28,695 bases of DNA, taken from positions 1 to 28,695 of the IMG/VR virus record IMGVR_UViG_3300025282_000178; one strand, given 5' to 3'. Position 1 is the stretch's first letter. Every line of letters begins with the position of its first letter. The position numbers and the translations under genes are program-made. The DNA comes from a virus. Shown piece after piece: positions 6,741 through 15,700 of the stretch. Under the pieces are notes generated by a model that did no database searches, was not told the DNA's origin, and saw nothing but the letters and a program-made list of their open reading frames with translations.

Positions 6741-7086
6741 CGGGTGTGGCACATATTCGCTTTTAGGTGAGTTGGCAGACAGACAACCACAAGTTAAGCC
6801 TGTGGAAGTGGTCAGTGTGGCAAAAAGAACACCAATCTACCATCCACCGCTGCCAGAACCCATTGAATCGGCTGCGATTGAGTGGCGAATACTCTCTCCT
6901 GATGTGATGCAGGAATATTTAATCGCAATTGAGGCTGGAGAAGAACCAAGAGTCGCGTATTATGGATTAACTTCTCAAGGTTATGAGAATTTATCGATGA
7001 CAATGGGCGAAGTTACCCGATACATAGAACAAATATTACACATTGTAGGATATTACAAAGATATTGACGAAGAAGAAGAGGAATAA
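6703..7086 (+). CDS. o-spanin lipoprotein (Rz1-like)
   Basis: A 127-residue lipoprotein with a short signal peptide and lipobox L11-I12-N13-G14-C15. The mature N-terminus continues with a proline-rich region (RTPIYHPPLPEPIES), then EWRILSPDVMQEYL, and ends in an acidic run. Lipobox, proline-rich stretch and a start nested 38 bases into the i-spanin gene are the marks of an o-spanin, the outer-membrane partner of the i-spanin. It is longer than lambda Rz1 and similar to larger o-spanins of marine phages. The stop (TAA, 7084-7086) abuts the ATG of the next gene with no gap. Confidence 0.75.
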   Translation: MKKLLIIPLLLINGCGTYSLLGELADRQPQVKPVEVVSVAKRTPIYHPPLPEPIESAAIEWRILSPDVMQEYLIAIEAGEEPRVAYYGLTSQGYENLSMTMGEVTRYIEQILHIVGYYKDIDEEEEE

Positions 7087-8934
7087 ATGCCGTTATTAAA
7101 ATATCAATTTAAGCCGGGAATAGACAAAGAGGGAACATCCTACACTAATGAATTTGGTTGGTATAACTCTGATAAAATTCGTTTTCGTTCTGGGCATCCA
7201 GAAAAAATAGGAGGTTGGGCTAAATATTCAATCAACACTTTTTTAGGAACAGCACGATCTTTATACAATTATTCTGCTGCTACTGGTACAAACTATATAG
7301 GTATAGGAACCCATCTTAAATTTTATATTGCTGATGGAAACACTTATAACGACATAACGCCAATTAGAGCCACAACTTCGGCGGGCGATGTTACTTTTTC
7401 AGCGTCTAATGGAGACGCTACGATTACTGTAGCAGATACTGCGCATGGAGCAGTTAAAAATGATTTTGTTACCTTTAGTGGTGCTGCCACTTTGGGTGGT
7501 TTAATTACTGCAACTGTTCTTAATCAAGAATATCAGATTGCTACTATTGTTAATGCTAATAGTTACACTATTGAAGCTAAAGACACTGATGGCGACACAG
7601 TTACAGCTAATAGTAGTGACTCTGGAAACGGTGGTAGTAGTGTTGTTGGAGCTTATCAAATTAATGTTGGGCTAGATGAATATGTTTCTAGTACAGGCTG
7701 GGGGGCGAGTGCGTGGGGCGATGGTACTTTTGGTTCTGCTGCATCTTTAGATGATACCAATCAATTAAGGCTTTATAGCCAAGATAATTTTGGTGATGAT
7801 TTAGTTTTTAACCCCAGAGCTGGTGGTATTTATTATTGGGATCAAAGTTCAGGAACTAGCACAAGAGCAGTTAATTTTTCTTCTTTAGGTAGCGCATCTA
7901 ATGTGCCAACAAAATCATTGCAAATAATGGTGTCTGATGTTGATCGTCATATTATTTGTTTTGGCTCTAATCCTATAGGATCATCAACGCTTGATCCTTT
8001 ATTGGTTAGATGGTCGGATCAAGAGTCTGCTGTTGATTGGACACCAAGCTCTACTAATTCAGCAGGCGGTGTAAAAATAAGTAGTGGTAGTAAAATTGTA
8101 GGCGCATTAAGAACCCGACAGGAAATTCTTATATGGACTGATTCTGCTTTACATTCAATGAGATTTGTAGGCGCACCTTTTATTTTCTCATTTAATGAGC
8201 TGAAAGCAGGGGTTTCTATGATGTCGCCCAATTCGGCAGTGAATGCTAATGGCATGGTTTATTTTATGGATCGTGGTGGTTTCTTTACTTATTCAGGTCA
8301 AGTCAGTCCATTGCCTTGTTCGGTAAGAGATTATATTTATAGTGATATAAATATAGGTCAAGCCTATAAAGTGTTTGGTACTGCAAATATCGATTTTAAT
8401 GAGGTCATGTGGTTTTATCCTTCGTCCGGCTCTGATGAAATAGATCGTTATGTTTTATATAACTATATTGAGGGTGTCTGGTCTGTTGGAACAATGGTTA
8501 GAACGGCTTGGATTGAAGCTCATTTAGAGAATAATCCAATTGCTGCTGGTAAAACAGGAACAGGCTCAAATTATTTATACAACCAAGAGTTTGGGCATGA
8601 TGACGATGACAGTGCGATGACTGCTTATATTGAAACCGCAGACTTTGATATACAAGATGGCAATAATTTTATGCTGGTTTCAAAAGTAATTCCAGATATA
8701 CAGTTTAGAGATGCTGACAGTGAAAATGAATTAGATATTTCTATTAAAGGTAGAAATTATCCAAGCGATAGTTTGTCTACTTTATCAACATCTTCTTTAA
8801 CAAACTCAACACAACAAGCCTTTGTTCGATGTCGATCCAGACAAGCTGTTTTAAGATTTGAAAGCAGTGGGTCAGGATATGGATGGAGATTGGGATATTT
8901 TAGGCTTGATACAAGATTAGATGGGAGACAATAA
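7087..8934 (+). CDS. Tail/hub structural protein, P22 gp10-like
   Basis: A 615-residue protein starting MPLLKYQFKPGIDKEGTSYT and continuing with YNSDKIRFRSGHPEKIGGW. This opening is shared by many marine-phage proteins annotated as DNA-stabilisation or tail-needle-base proteins of the P22 gp10 class, as recalled. The rest is beta-rich with many Gly, Ser, Asp and aromatic residues and short W/Y-containing strands (YYWDQSS, LVRWSDQES, MWFYPSS), which fits a beta-propeller tail nozzle. There is a Thr/Ala-rich insertion at about residues 95-190 (ATITVADTAHGAVKNDFVTF), which could be an added Ig-like or decorating domain. No signal peptide or catalytic motif is seen. It heads the virion block, and the last base of its stop is the A of the next ATG. 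Confidence 0.55.
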   Translation: MPLLKYQFKPGIDKEGTSYTNEFGWYNSDKIRFRSGHPEKIGGWAKYSINTFLGTARSLYNYSAATGTNYIGIGTHLKFYIADGNTYNDITPIRATTSAGDVTFSASNGDATITVADTAHGAVKNDFVTFSGAATLGGLITATVLNQEYQIATIVNANSYTIEAKDTDGDTVTANSSDSGNGGSSVVGAYQINVGLDEYVSSTGWGASAWGDGTFGSAASLDDTNQLRLYSQDNFGDDLVFNPRAGGIYYWDQSSGTSTRAVNFSSLGSASNVPTKSLQIMVSDVDRHIICFGSNPIGSSTLDPLLVRWSDQESAVDWTPSSTNSAGGVKISSGSKIVGALRTRQEILIWTDSALHSMRFVGAPFIFSFNELKAGVSMMSPNSAVNANGMVYFMDRGGFFTYSGQVSPLPCSVRDYIYSDINIGQAYKVFGTANIDFNEVMWFYPSSGSDEIDRYVLYNYIEGVWSVGTMVRTAWIEAHLENNPIAAGKTGTGSNYLYNQEFGHDDDDSAMTAYIETADFDIQDGNNFMLVSKVIPDIQFRDADSENELDISIKGRNYPSDSLSTLSTSSLTNSTQQAFVRCRSRQAVLRFESSGSGYGWRLGYFRLDTRLDGRQ

Positions 8935-9137
8935 TGGCTGAGAAAAGTGCAATACCCTTACCTGTGGCTCCTCCAGAATATTCAAATATTGACCAGTCAA
9001 TATTAAGATCAACCATTGAAGGAACTATTGTTGATATTAATTCTGACATTGGCGGAGCTAATCAAATGAAGAACAAAATATCTTCTCTTTCTGTAAGGAG
9101 ACATCAGTTCTTATTAATGGGAGCCTCTGGTGGCTGA
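8934..9137 (+). CDS. Small phage protein of unknown function
   Basis: A 67-residue protein between the tail protein and a small beta-rich structural protein. It overlaps the upstream gene by one base (TAATG) and the downstream gene by 8 bases. It starts with a Pro-rich stretch (IPLPVAPPEYSNIDQSILRS) and ends LLMGASGG. There is no membrane segment and no recognisable motif. Its place in the structural operon suggests a minor virion or assembly component, but this is inference only. Confidence 0.6.
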   Translation: MAEKSAIPLPVAPPEYSNIDQSILRSTIEGTIVDINSDIGGANQMKNKISSLSVRRHQFLLMGASGG

Positions 9138-9465
9138 TACCTTAAAGGTTTTAGGGCAGTTAGACCCATCAGCGACAACAACAACGACCTTATATACTGT
9201 TCCTGATAAAACCATGACTACAATTAGTTCTGTGGTAGCCGCTAACAGAACAGGCTCTGCTATAACATTTAGACTCAGTGTTCATGTGGGCGGAGCAGGT
9301 GCTGATGATAAACAGTATTTGTATTATGACAAATCAGTAGCGGCAAATGATTCATTAACAATAGTAATAGGCATCACTTTGAATCAAGATGATGTTTTAA
9401 AAGTTTATACAAGCGCAGTAGATATGAGTTTTAACTTATTTGGCTGTGAAACAAGCAACGATTAG
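9130..9465 (+). CDS. Small beta-sandwich structural protein
   Basis: A 111-residue protein with a GTG start at 9130 preceded by GGGAG. The sequence alternates short hydrophobic strands with Thr/Ser/Gly turns (TTTLYTVPDKTMTTISSVV, ITFRLSVHV, SLTIVIGITLNQDDVLKVY), as in small phage decoration, joining or tail-fibre-accessory proteins. Proteins of this size and pattern sit beside tail genes in several marine phages, as recalled. A virion role is likely, but the exact one is not clear. Confidence 0.6.
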   Translation: MADTLKVLGQLDPSATTTTTLYTVPDKTMTTISSVVAANRTGSAITFRLSVHVGGAGADDKQYLYYDKSVAANDSLTIVIGITLNQDDVLKVYTSAVDMSFNLFGCETSND

Positions 9466-9474
9466 GAGAAAGTT

Positions 9475-11568
9475 TTGGCAAGAAGAAAGTATTTAGGTAG
9501 AGCAAATGAAGAATTAGATGCTATGTTTGCGGAGCTTGAGTCTATTGACAGGAGCACAAAAACAGGTAGAAGAAAACACCGTGCTTTATCTAATAAAATA
9601 AGACGTAAAAGGGAAGATAGAATTTTATCTGGAATTAGAGGTTTGTTTGGTTCTAGGAAATATCCTGTTCCAGCAACCGCTTCAGGCGCTGCATCAACAA
9701 TGGGTTTTCCGGGTGTTCCTGAAAGCCCTATTGGGATCGGAACTATGGCAGAAGCGCCACCTGTTCCTGATATTCCAATAGAAGAAATTACTGTTGATGC
9801 TAAAAGAAGGAGGAGAAGCGAACCAAATATAGAGCTTGCCGAACTTCCTGTTACTCAGAGTAGAGCGCCATCATTAAGAGCACAGGTTCCATTTGGAATT
9901 TATACTGGCGAATTGGCAGAACAATTTGGGAATGAAACAGAACCACAAAAAAGCATGATATCTAAATTAGGTAGAAATCAACTTAGAAGCCTTGAAAGAA
10001 GAAAGAAAAGAGTAGCTCAATATCCAGATGCCTATCCGCCTGATTATGCAACTCCTGAAGGAATGTTTAAGTACGCAGAAGGTAAAACCATAGAAGGAAA
10101 CAGAATGATAGGCGAAGGCGGAACTCTATTTGATCCAACTGATCCTACAGATTTAGCTTTACTGGGATTGGGAATGGCACCTATACCCGGTGCAAGAATA
10201 GCTGCTGGCGCTGGCAAACTTAGGAAATTAGCAAAACTAAAAGATTTTCGTAAGTCTAATTTTATAAGAGATAATCAGACAAGAGATATAGTGCATAAAT
10301 TAGCAAACCTAAAATCTGGTATGAATCCTAAAAATATGAAATTTGATCCAGTATTTACTGGTGCTGACGCTCCTCTTACATGGGCACAATTAGGAGCGAG
10401 AGCAAAAACAAAAAGCGGTGTAACAGCACTACAGCCAACAAGAGAAGCATTAGAAGAAATGGCAGAGAAGCAATTATTTGAAGGGGTTAAAAAAGGAGGT
10501 CTTGGAATTACTGCTCTTGCTGGATATATGGCAAACAGAGATACTTCTAAAGACGAAAAAGAGATAAAAGAATTAACAGAAGAAGAAATGGATAAAATGG
10601 AAAGAATATTATCTGAAATTGAAAAAGAAAAAGCATTTTATGGAGAAGATGTTGATGCTTGGAGTCCTGAAAATATGAACAGTAATTATGCAGGCGGTGG
10701 ACAACTAATGGGTCATGCACAACAGCTTGCCAATGCAGGTCGTGGTGAAGATACCATGTTAATGCACGTTACTCCTAGCGAGGTTCAAGGCATTGCATCA
10801 TTAGCTCCCGGCATGATGACCACTAATCCACAAACAGGATTGCCTGAAGCTGGAATTTTTAAAGATATACTTGGTTTTGCTTTACCATTTTTAGGCACAA
10901 TGGTTGGTATTCCACCGTGGTTGAGTGGCGCAGTCGGCGCAAAACTTAGAGGTGGCGACTTTAAAGATATGGTACTTGGTGCAGGAACTGGTGCTTTGAT
11001 GGGTAAACTTGGTGGCAAGTTATCTGAAGTACCTGATATTGGTGCAGTTAATCTTGCTAATGAGGCTGCAACTACAGCCCTATCTAGTCCAGAAACTTTT
11101 TCGCAAGCAATGCAAGGAATTGGAGAAGAGGGATTTAAAAATATTGCTGCTAAAGCTGCAATTGATCCTAATTTGTTACAAACAGCAGTAAGCGGAGGAG
11201 CTGACCCTCTTTCTTATTTATCTACAGTAGCTAAACCAGCACAGATTTCTTCTTTTGCATCAGGATTATCAGATGTTGCTCAAACAAATCTTCCTAATAC
11301 TTTTGGTCAAAATATTAAAAACATAGGCGCTGGACTTCCAGCAGTAACAGATGCGCTAATGAGTCCTGAAGGTATGCTTACAATAGCAGGAACAGGATTA
11401 GGCGCTACTCGCGATGCAACCAGAAGATGGGATCAAAGCATATTAGACAGAGAAGAACAAAGAAAAAAAGAAGAAGAAGAGCTTTATCGTATGTACCCTG
11501 AAAATATACCTTATAGGGGTGGTGGATCACTTTACAAGAATCGTTATATTAATGGGAACTGGAGTTAA
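9475..11568 (+). CDS. Large internal or structural virion protein
   Basis: A 697-residue protein. The start is TTG at 9475, chosen because AGGAG (9464-9468) lies six bases upstream and the reading begins right after the previous stop. The N-terminus (1-60) is very basic ([25 protein letters not shown]), suggesting nucleic-acid contact. A hydrophobic module sits at residues of about 216-250 ([16 protein letters not shown], then [14 protein letters not shown]), followed by a charged helix (about 360-385). A conserved-looking segment has [18 protein letters not shown] and [15 protein letters not shown], then Gly/Ala-rich potential membrane stretches (about 460-510). This mix fits an internal or ejected virion protein. 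It shares the DP-module with the protein at 15697. No enzyme motif is seen. Confidence 0.6.
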   Translation: MARRKYLGRANEELDAMFAELESIDRSTKTGRRKHRALSNKIRRKREDRILSGIRGLFGSRKYPVPATASGAASTMGFPGVPESPIGIGTMAEAPPVPDIPIEEITVDAKRRRRSEPNIELAELPVTQSRAPSLRAQVPFGIYTGELAEQFGNETEPQKSMISKLGRNQLRSLERRKKRVAQYPDAYPPDYATPEGMFKYAEGKTIEGNRMIGEGGTLFDPTDPTDLALLGLGMAPIPGARIAAGAGKLRKLAKLKDFRKSNFIRDNQTRDIVHKLANLKSGMNPKNMKFDPVFTGADAPLTWAQLGARAKTKSGVTALQPTREALEEMAEKQLFEGVKKGGLGITALAGYMANRDTSKDEKEIKELTEEEMDKMERILSEIEKEKAFYGEDVDAWSPENMNSNYAGGGQLMGHAQQLANAGRGEDTMLMHVTPSEVQGIASLAPGMMTTNPQTGLPEAGIFKDILGFALPFLGTMVGIPPWLSGAVGAKLRGGDFKDMVLGAGTGALMGKLGGKLSEVPDIGAVNLANEAATTALSSPETFSQAMQGIGEEGFKNIAAKAAIDPNLLQTAVSGGADPLSYLSTVAKPAQISSFASGLSDVAQTNLPNTFGQNIKNIGAGLPAVTDALMSPEGMLTIAGTGLGATRDATRRWDQSILDREEQRKKEEEELYRMYPENIPYRGGGSLYKNRYINGNWS

Positions 11569-11570
11569 TT

Positions 11571-14087
11571 ATGGCAGCACGACCTAAAACAACAGGTGTT
11601 AAAACTCCTACTCCGAGAGTAACAAGAAGACCTGATAGAGAGTGGATAGAGGAACAACCACGCTTTGAAGGAGATAACCCTCGTTTTAATATACCTGCTC
11701 CCGGCACATATATGCCTCCACAATTTGTTGCTGATCCAGAAACTATTGGTCAACCAGAATTGTTCGGAACAGATTTACCTCCAATTACCCCGCCCCCGCC
11801 ACCTATGATTCAACCACCTAGTGTCGGTACACTACCAACTTTTGATCCAAATTTAGGACAACCTCCTCCAGAGTCCTTTGGTATAGGCAATACTTTGATG
11901 CCGCCAGACCCATATGCCTCTCCATATTTTAATGATCCTTATTCTTATCTTCCTGATGAGCCTCAGCCTTATTCATATATTCCTGAATCAGATGTTAGAA
12001 CTGCGGGAAGTGGCGCTGGAATAGGAAGCGTTACCAACAATCCTTTTAATCCAAATTATGGGAGAACTGGCGGACCTAATAGAAGTGGTGGTAATAATCC
12101 AATATACAACAACCCAATGAACAATATGGGAAATCAAAATATAGTACCGACAGCAGCAAGAACTCCTGTTGCTCCACCACCCGGTTACAGACCGGGCATT
12201 GATCCTGAATGGAATTATTTTCCTAATTCAAATCCGCCTGCAACAACAATGGGTCAATATCCTTATGGCATTACAACTCCTGCTAACTTACCAAATTTTG
12301 GTAATGCTTTAGCTGGGGTTGAAAATTTAGATTTTTCTAATTTTGATTTATCCAATTTAGATTTATCAGGCTTAGGTTTTTCTCAACCCTCAACCCCTTC
12401 TGTGCAACAACCGGAAATGCCTCAGATAGCACAGCCAACAATGCCAGAAATAGACTATGATCTTCTGGCTAGCAAGATTAATCTTCCCAGTCAACCTGCT
12501 TTTGAAATGCCAGATTATAGTGATTTAAGCGAAAGATTGGCAGGGATAGAAACTGGTTTAGGTGGATTACAAAATAGATTCCAGAATTTTCAGGCTCCTG
12601 AATTTAAAGCTCCAGAAATTAATTACGATCTTTTGGCAGGTAAAATTAATATGCCAGATTACACACAACAATTTGAAAACCTACAAACTGGTCTAGGCGG
12701 TCTAGGACAACAGATAGGAAATATGCCGTCATTCCAGATGCCAGATTACTCTCAGCAATTCGAGAGCTTACAAGGAAGTCTTGGTGGATTAGGAGAACAA
12801 ATAGGTGGATTACAGACTCCTAGTTTTGAGATGCCTGATTATAATCAGCAATTCGAGAATTTACAGCAACAGATAGGAGGCATGGGTTATGGCGGACCTA
12901 GTTTGGAAGACATACAGGGAATAATGCCTAGTTATCAAACGCCTGATTATTCTTCGCAATTTGAAAATCTACAACAACAGATAGGTGGTCTTGGTTATGG
13001 TGGTCCAAGTTTAGAGGACATTCAAGGAATAATGCCATCGTATCAAGCTCCTGATCTTAGTAACTATATGACTGGGGAAGCATTGGAATCAGCGATTCAA
13101 AATGATCCTCGCTTGCGTGGACCACAGGGACTACAGGGACTACAGGGACTCCAAGGAATGCAAGGTCTCCAAGGTCTCCAAGGAATGCAAGGACTAGCTG
13201 GAGCTATAGGGGCACAAGGAATGCAAGGCTTAACAGGTGCCGCAGGTGCTCAAGGACTCCAAGGCATTCAAGGAGAGCAAGGCTTAACAGGTGCTATGGG
13301 AGCCACAGGACTAACAGGAGCTGCCGGCGCACAAGGTTTACAAGGGCTTCAAGGATTACAAGGACTCCAAGGGCTTCAAGGACTAACTGGAGCGACAGGT
13401 GCTATGGGAGCTATGGGAGCTACCGGAGCACAAGGGCTTCAAGGAATGCAGGGTTTACAAGGAGATATAGGTTTAACAGGGGCGGCTGGAGAGTCTATTG
13501 ATCCTTCAGAGCTTGAAGCATTAATTGCTGCAAGCCAACAGTCTTATGATCCTTACAATCCAATGCTTGGTCCAAGCGATAGACCTCTAGGCTTTGCAAA
13601 GGGCGGATTGATTCGATATCAAGAAGGAGAAGGAATTGCTGGGTTAGGAGATGATGCTGAGATGACAGAAGGCAATCAACAATTGATAGAAGCTACCATA
13701 ATGACTATTCAAGGGATGGCTCCAGATCAAGCAACAGCCGATGCCATTATTAATCAGTTTATTGGATTATATGGACAAGAAGCATTTATGGCTTTAAGAG
13801 AACAGGTATTAAATCCTGATGGTGGAGCACAAACTCAAGGAATGATAGAAGGATTTGGCGGTGGTATGGATGACTTTGTTCAAGGGGTTGCTGGCAATCA
13901 AGATAGAATAGCCGCATCACCCGGTGAATATATAGTGCCAGCCGATGTTGTCTCTCAATTAGGGGATGGCAATTCTACTGAAGGCTCAAGAAAGTTGGAT
14001 GGAATGCTAGAGAGAACTCGGATGGCGAAGACAGGCACAATAGAACAAGCGCCACCTATAGATAGTAGAAGAGTATTGCCCGCATGA
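11571..14087 (+). CDS. Collagen-like virion protein with tandem repeats
   Basis: An 838-residue protein. Residues 1-250 are Pro/Asn/Tyr-rich and probably disordered. Then comes a set of degenerate repeats built on PDYxxQFExLQ plus GGLG, including two nearly identical 36-residue units. Residues 517-642 are 42 uninterrupted Gly-X-Y triplets (mostly [15 protein letters not shown]), a collagen-like stalk that should trimerise. The C-terminal part has [14 protein letters not shown] and the segment [19 protein letters not shown] followed by [15 protein letters not shown], an ending I recall from many marine phage proteins. Collagen-like stalks are typical of phage fibres, but the C-terminal segment is also found in internal virion proteins, so a surface location is not certain. 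The stop overlaps the next ATG (ATGA). Confidence 0.7.
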   Translation: MAARPKTTGVKTPTPRVTRRPDREWIEEQPRFEGDNPRFNIPAPGTYMPPQFVADPETIGQPELFGTDLPPITPPPPPMIQPPSVGTLPTFDPNLGQPPPESFGIGNTLMPPDPYASPYFNDPYSYLPDEPQPYSYIPESDVRTAGSGAGIGSVTNNPFNPNYGRTGGPNRSGGNNPIYNNPMNNMGNQNIVPTAARTPVAPPPGYRPGIDPEWNYFPNSNPPATTMGQYPYGITTPANLPNFGNALAGVENLDFSNFDLSNLDLSGLGFSQPSTPSVQQPEMPQIAQPTMPEIDYDLLASKINLPSQPAFEMPDYSDLSERLAGIETGLGGLQNRFQNFQAPEFKAPEINYDLLAGKINMPDYTQQFENLQTGLGGLGQQIGNMPSFQMPDYSQQFESLQGSLGGLGEQIGGLQTPSFEMPDYNQQFENLQQQIGGMGYGGPSLEDIQGIMPSYQTPDYSSQFENLQQQIGGLGYGGPSLEDIQGIMPSYQAPDLSNYMTGEALESAIQNDPRLRGPQGLQGLQGLQGMQGLQGLQGMQGLAGAIGAQGMQGLTGAAGAQGLQGIQGEQGLTGAMGATGLTGAAGAQGLQGLQGLQGLQGLQGLTGATGAMGAMGATGAQGLQGMQGLQGDIGLTGAAGESIDPSELEALIAASQQSYDPYNPMLGPSDRPLGFAKGGLIRYQEGEGIAGLGDDAEMTEGNQQLIEATIMTIQGMAPDQATADAIINQFIGLYGQEAFMALREQVLNPDGGAQTQGMIEGFGGGMDDFVQGVAGNQDRIAASPGEYIVPADVVSQLGDGNSTEGSRKLDGMLERTRMAKTGTIEQAPPIDSRRVLPA
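12852..13058 (+). repeat. Two-copy 36-residue tandem repeat in coding sequence
   Basis: The first unit begins near 12852 and the second at 12960, a 108-base period. Both encode [10 protein letters not shown], then [18 protein letters not shown] and a PD end. The proteins differ at only two of about 34 positions (Met/Leu and Thr/Ala), while about 20 bases differ, mostly at third codon positions. Looser versions of the same unit precede it from about 12500. Confidence 0.85.
13119..13496 (+). repeat. Collagen-like Gly-X-Y coding repeat (42 triplets)
   Basis: A 378-base stretch encoding 42 consecutive Gly-X-Y triplets with no interruption. X is usually Leu, Ala or Met and Y is usually Gln, Thr or Ala. 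Only one Pro occurs, in the first triplet. At DNA level it reads as repeats of a CAAGG-containing 9-mer, so copy-number change by slippage is likely. Confidence 0.95.
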
Positions 14088-14536
14088 ACGAGCCTGCTTT
14101 AAAATATGAGTTAGAGTGGTCAATGGTACACCCAGAAATATTAGACAATTGTTGGGATGAGTGTGCAAAACTATTAAGAAGATCAGTTAAAAGAAGCGGT
14201 GGTCGGGTTACTATTGATGATGTTTATAGAGATGTTGACTCTGGTAGATGTCAAATCTGGATAGTTTATGATACATCTACTCTTAAAATTATAGGTTGTA
14301 TTGTTACTTTTTTAAAAGAATATCCTACAGATTTAAGAATGTTGCATATAGACCATATATCAGGCAGTGATATGAACAGATGGATGGATGATGGATTAGA
14401 AATGTTAATTAATTTTTGCAAAAAAAATGGTTACGATGGCATAGAAGGAATTGGCAGAAAGGGTTTTTGGAATTGGATTAAAAATATAGGGTGGAAAAAA
14501 CACGCCACCTTTTTTGAAGTTAGAATACAGGAGTAA
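14084..14536 (+). CDS. GNAT-like acetyltransferase-fold protein
   Basis: A 150-residue protein with a GNAT-like layout: N-terminal helices ([17 protein letters not shown]), a strand with QIWIVYD followed by [14 protein letters not shown] (the beta4-like strand), then [11 protein letters not shown], a helix ([18 protein letters not shown]) and [20 protein letters not shown] near the end, the usual GNAT finish. The classic acetyl-CoA loop (Q/R-x-x-G-x-G/A) is not clear, so activity is uncertain. Similar proteins occur among structural genes of marine phages, as recalled. They might modify a virion or host protein or act as assembly factors. It overlaps the collagen-like gene by four bases and lies four bases before the next gene. 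Confidence 0.6.
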   Translation: MNEPALKYELEWSMVHPEILDNCWDECAKLLRRSVKRSGGRVTIDDVYRDVDSGRCQIWIVYDTSTLKIIGCIVTFLKEYPTDLRMLHIDHISGSDMNRWMDDGLEMLINFCKKNGYDGIEGIGRKGFWNWIKNIGWKKHATFFEVRIQE

Positions 14537-14539
14537 TAA

Positions 14540-15700
14540 ATGGGCGGAAGTAGCGGTGGCTCTCAACCACAACCAGTGGATCAAACAATAACACAAACAC
14601 AGTTTCCCGCAGAGGCGAAACCTTATTATAGTCGTCTCCTCTCAAGAGGAGAAGCGGAGAGTTTGCAGCCTTATGCGGCTTATCCAGCTCAACGATTAGC
14701 TCAGTTTGCTCCAGAAGAGCAACAAGCCTTTGGTATGACCACACATCTTGCCAATCAGGGAACGCCGTGGTCAATGCAACAGGCACAGCAAACCGCAGGT
14801 CAACAAGCAAGAGGTAGACCTTTTGAGCCGTGGACAGGATTTCAACCACAAATACCTCAACCGCGCATACCACACCCAAGGATGTGGGGACCTAATTTAG
14901 GTGTAGACGACAGAGGATTAAGACAGCCTATGTATGGTGGACAAATGGGTCCGCAACAACAAATGATGCAACAACCAATGACCCCTGCTCCACAGCCTTA
15001 TGGAAGAGGAAGACAGCCGTGGCAACAAGACACAACGCTTATGGGCGCTAATTATGGAATACCCGGCATGAGCACAGGCTACCAAAGCCCAAGAGAGCGT
15101 TATATGTCTCCTTATCAACAGGGAGTAACCGATATTGCCAAGGAACAAGCAATAAGAGATGCCAATAGAATGCGCTCAGAGATCGGTTTGAATGCCGCCT
15201 CACAGGGCGGATTAGGTGGCTATAGAGAAGGGATTGTAGAATCCAATCTCAATAGAGATTTAATGAGAAACCTAAGTAATATACAGACACAGGGTTTACA
15301 ATCTGGTTATCAAAATGCCCAACAAATGTTTGAAGCAGATCGTGCGGCTCGACTAGGACAAGAAGGTGCACAACTTGGTGCGGCTCAACTCTTAGGTGGG
15401 TTTGCTCCACAAGCACAGCAAATGGCACTTGAAAGAATCGGTGCTCTAGGCGGTGTCGGTGGACAAAGACGAGGCTTTAGACAAGCTGGAATGGATATTG
15501 GTTATGAGGACTTCCTTAGACAACAAGGTTATCCACAGCAACAAATCGGATTCCAAAGCAATATTATTCGTGGACTTAACTTACAACCATCACAGACTGT
15601 TAGTAGTTATGCTCAACGACCCGGCTTATTTCAACAAACATTAGGCGCAGGGCTTGGTGCTCTGGGTCTATATCAAGGCATGGGAGGGAGACAAGGATGA
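14540..15700 (+). CDS. Internal virion/ejection-type structural protein
   Basis: A 386-residue protein with a ribosome site AGGAG at 14529-14533. It is rich in Gln, Gly, Pro and Met. The middle and end carry ERYMSPYQQGVTDIAKEQA, then RDANRMRSEIGLNAASQGGL and YREGIVESNLNRDLMRNLS. This Y-x-S-P-Y-Q-Q-x-V motif followed by a long helix with a G-GG turn occurs in a family of podovirus and marine-phage internal proteins, as recalled. A role in the internal core or DNA ejection is likely, given the giant ejection-type protein two genes downstream. It has no signal peptide or catalytic motif. Its stop overlaps the next ATG (ATGA). Confidence 0.6.
   Translation: MGGSSGGSQPQPVDQTITQTQFPAEAKPYYSRLLSRGEAESLQPYAAYPAQRLAQFAPEEQQAFGMTTHLANQGTPWSMQQAQQTAGQQARGRPFEPWTGFQPQIPQPRIPHPRMWGPNLGVDDRGLRQPMYGGQMGPQQQMMQQPMTPAPQPYGRGRQPWQQDTTLMGANYGIPGMSTGYQSPRERYMSPYQQGVTDIAKEQAIRDANRMRSEIGLNAASQGGLGGYREGIVESNLNRDLMRNLSNIQTQGLQSGYQNAQQMFEADRAARLGQEGAQLGAAQLLGGFAPQAQQMALERIGALGGVGGQRRGFRQAGMDIGYEDFLRQQGYPQQQIGFQSNIIRGLNLQPSQTVSSYAQRPGLFQQTLGAGLGALGLYQGMGGRQG

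Noticed and set aside
14520-14879. Leftward 119-residue open frame
   Set aside because: It lies antisense to a clearly coding virion gene that has a good ribosome site and sits in a coupled operon.
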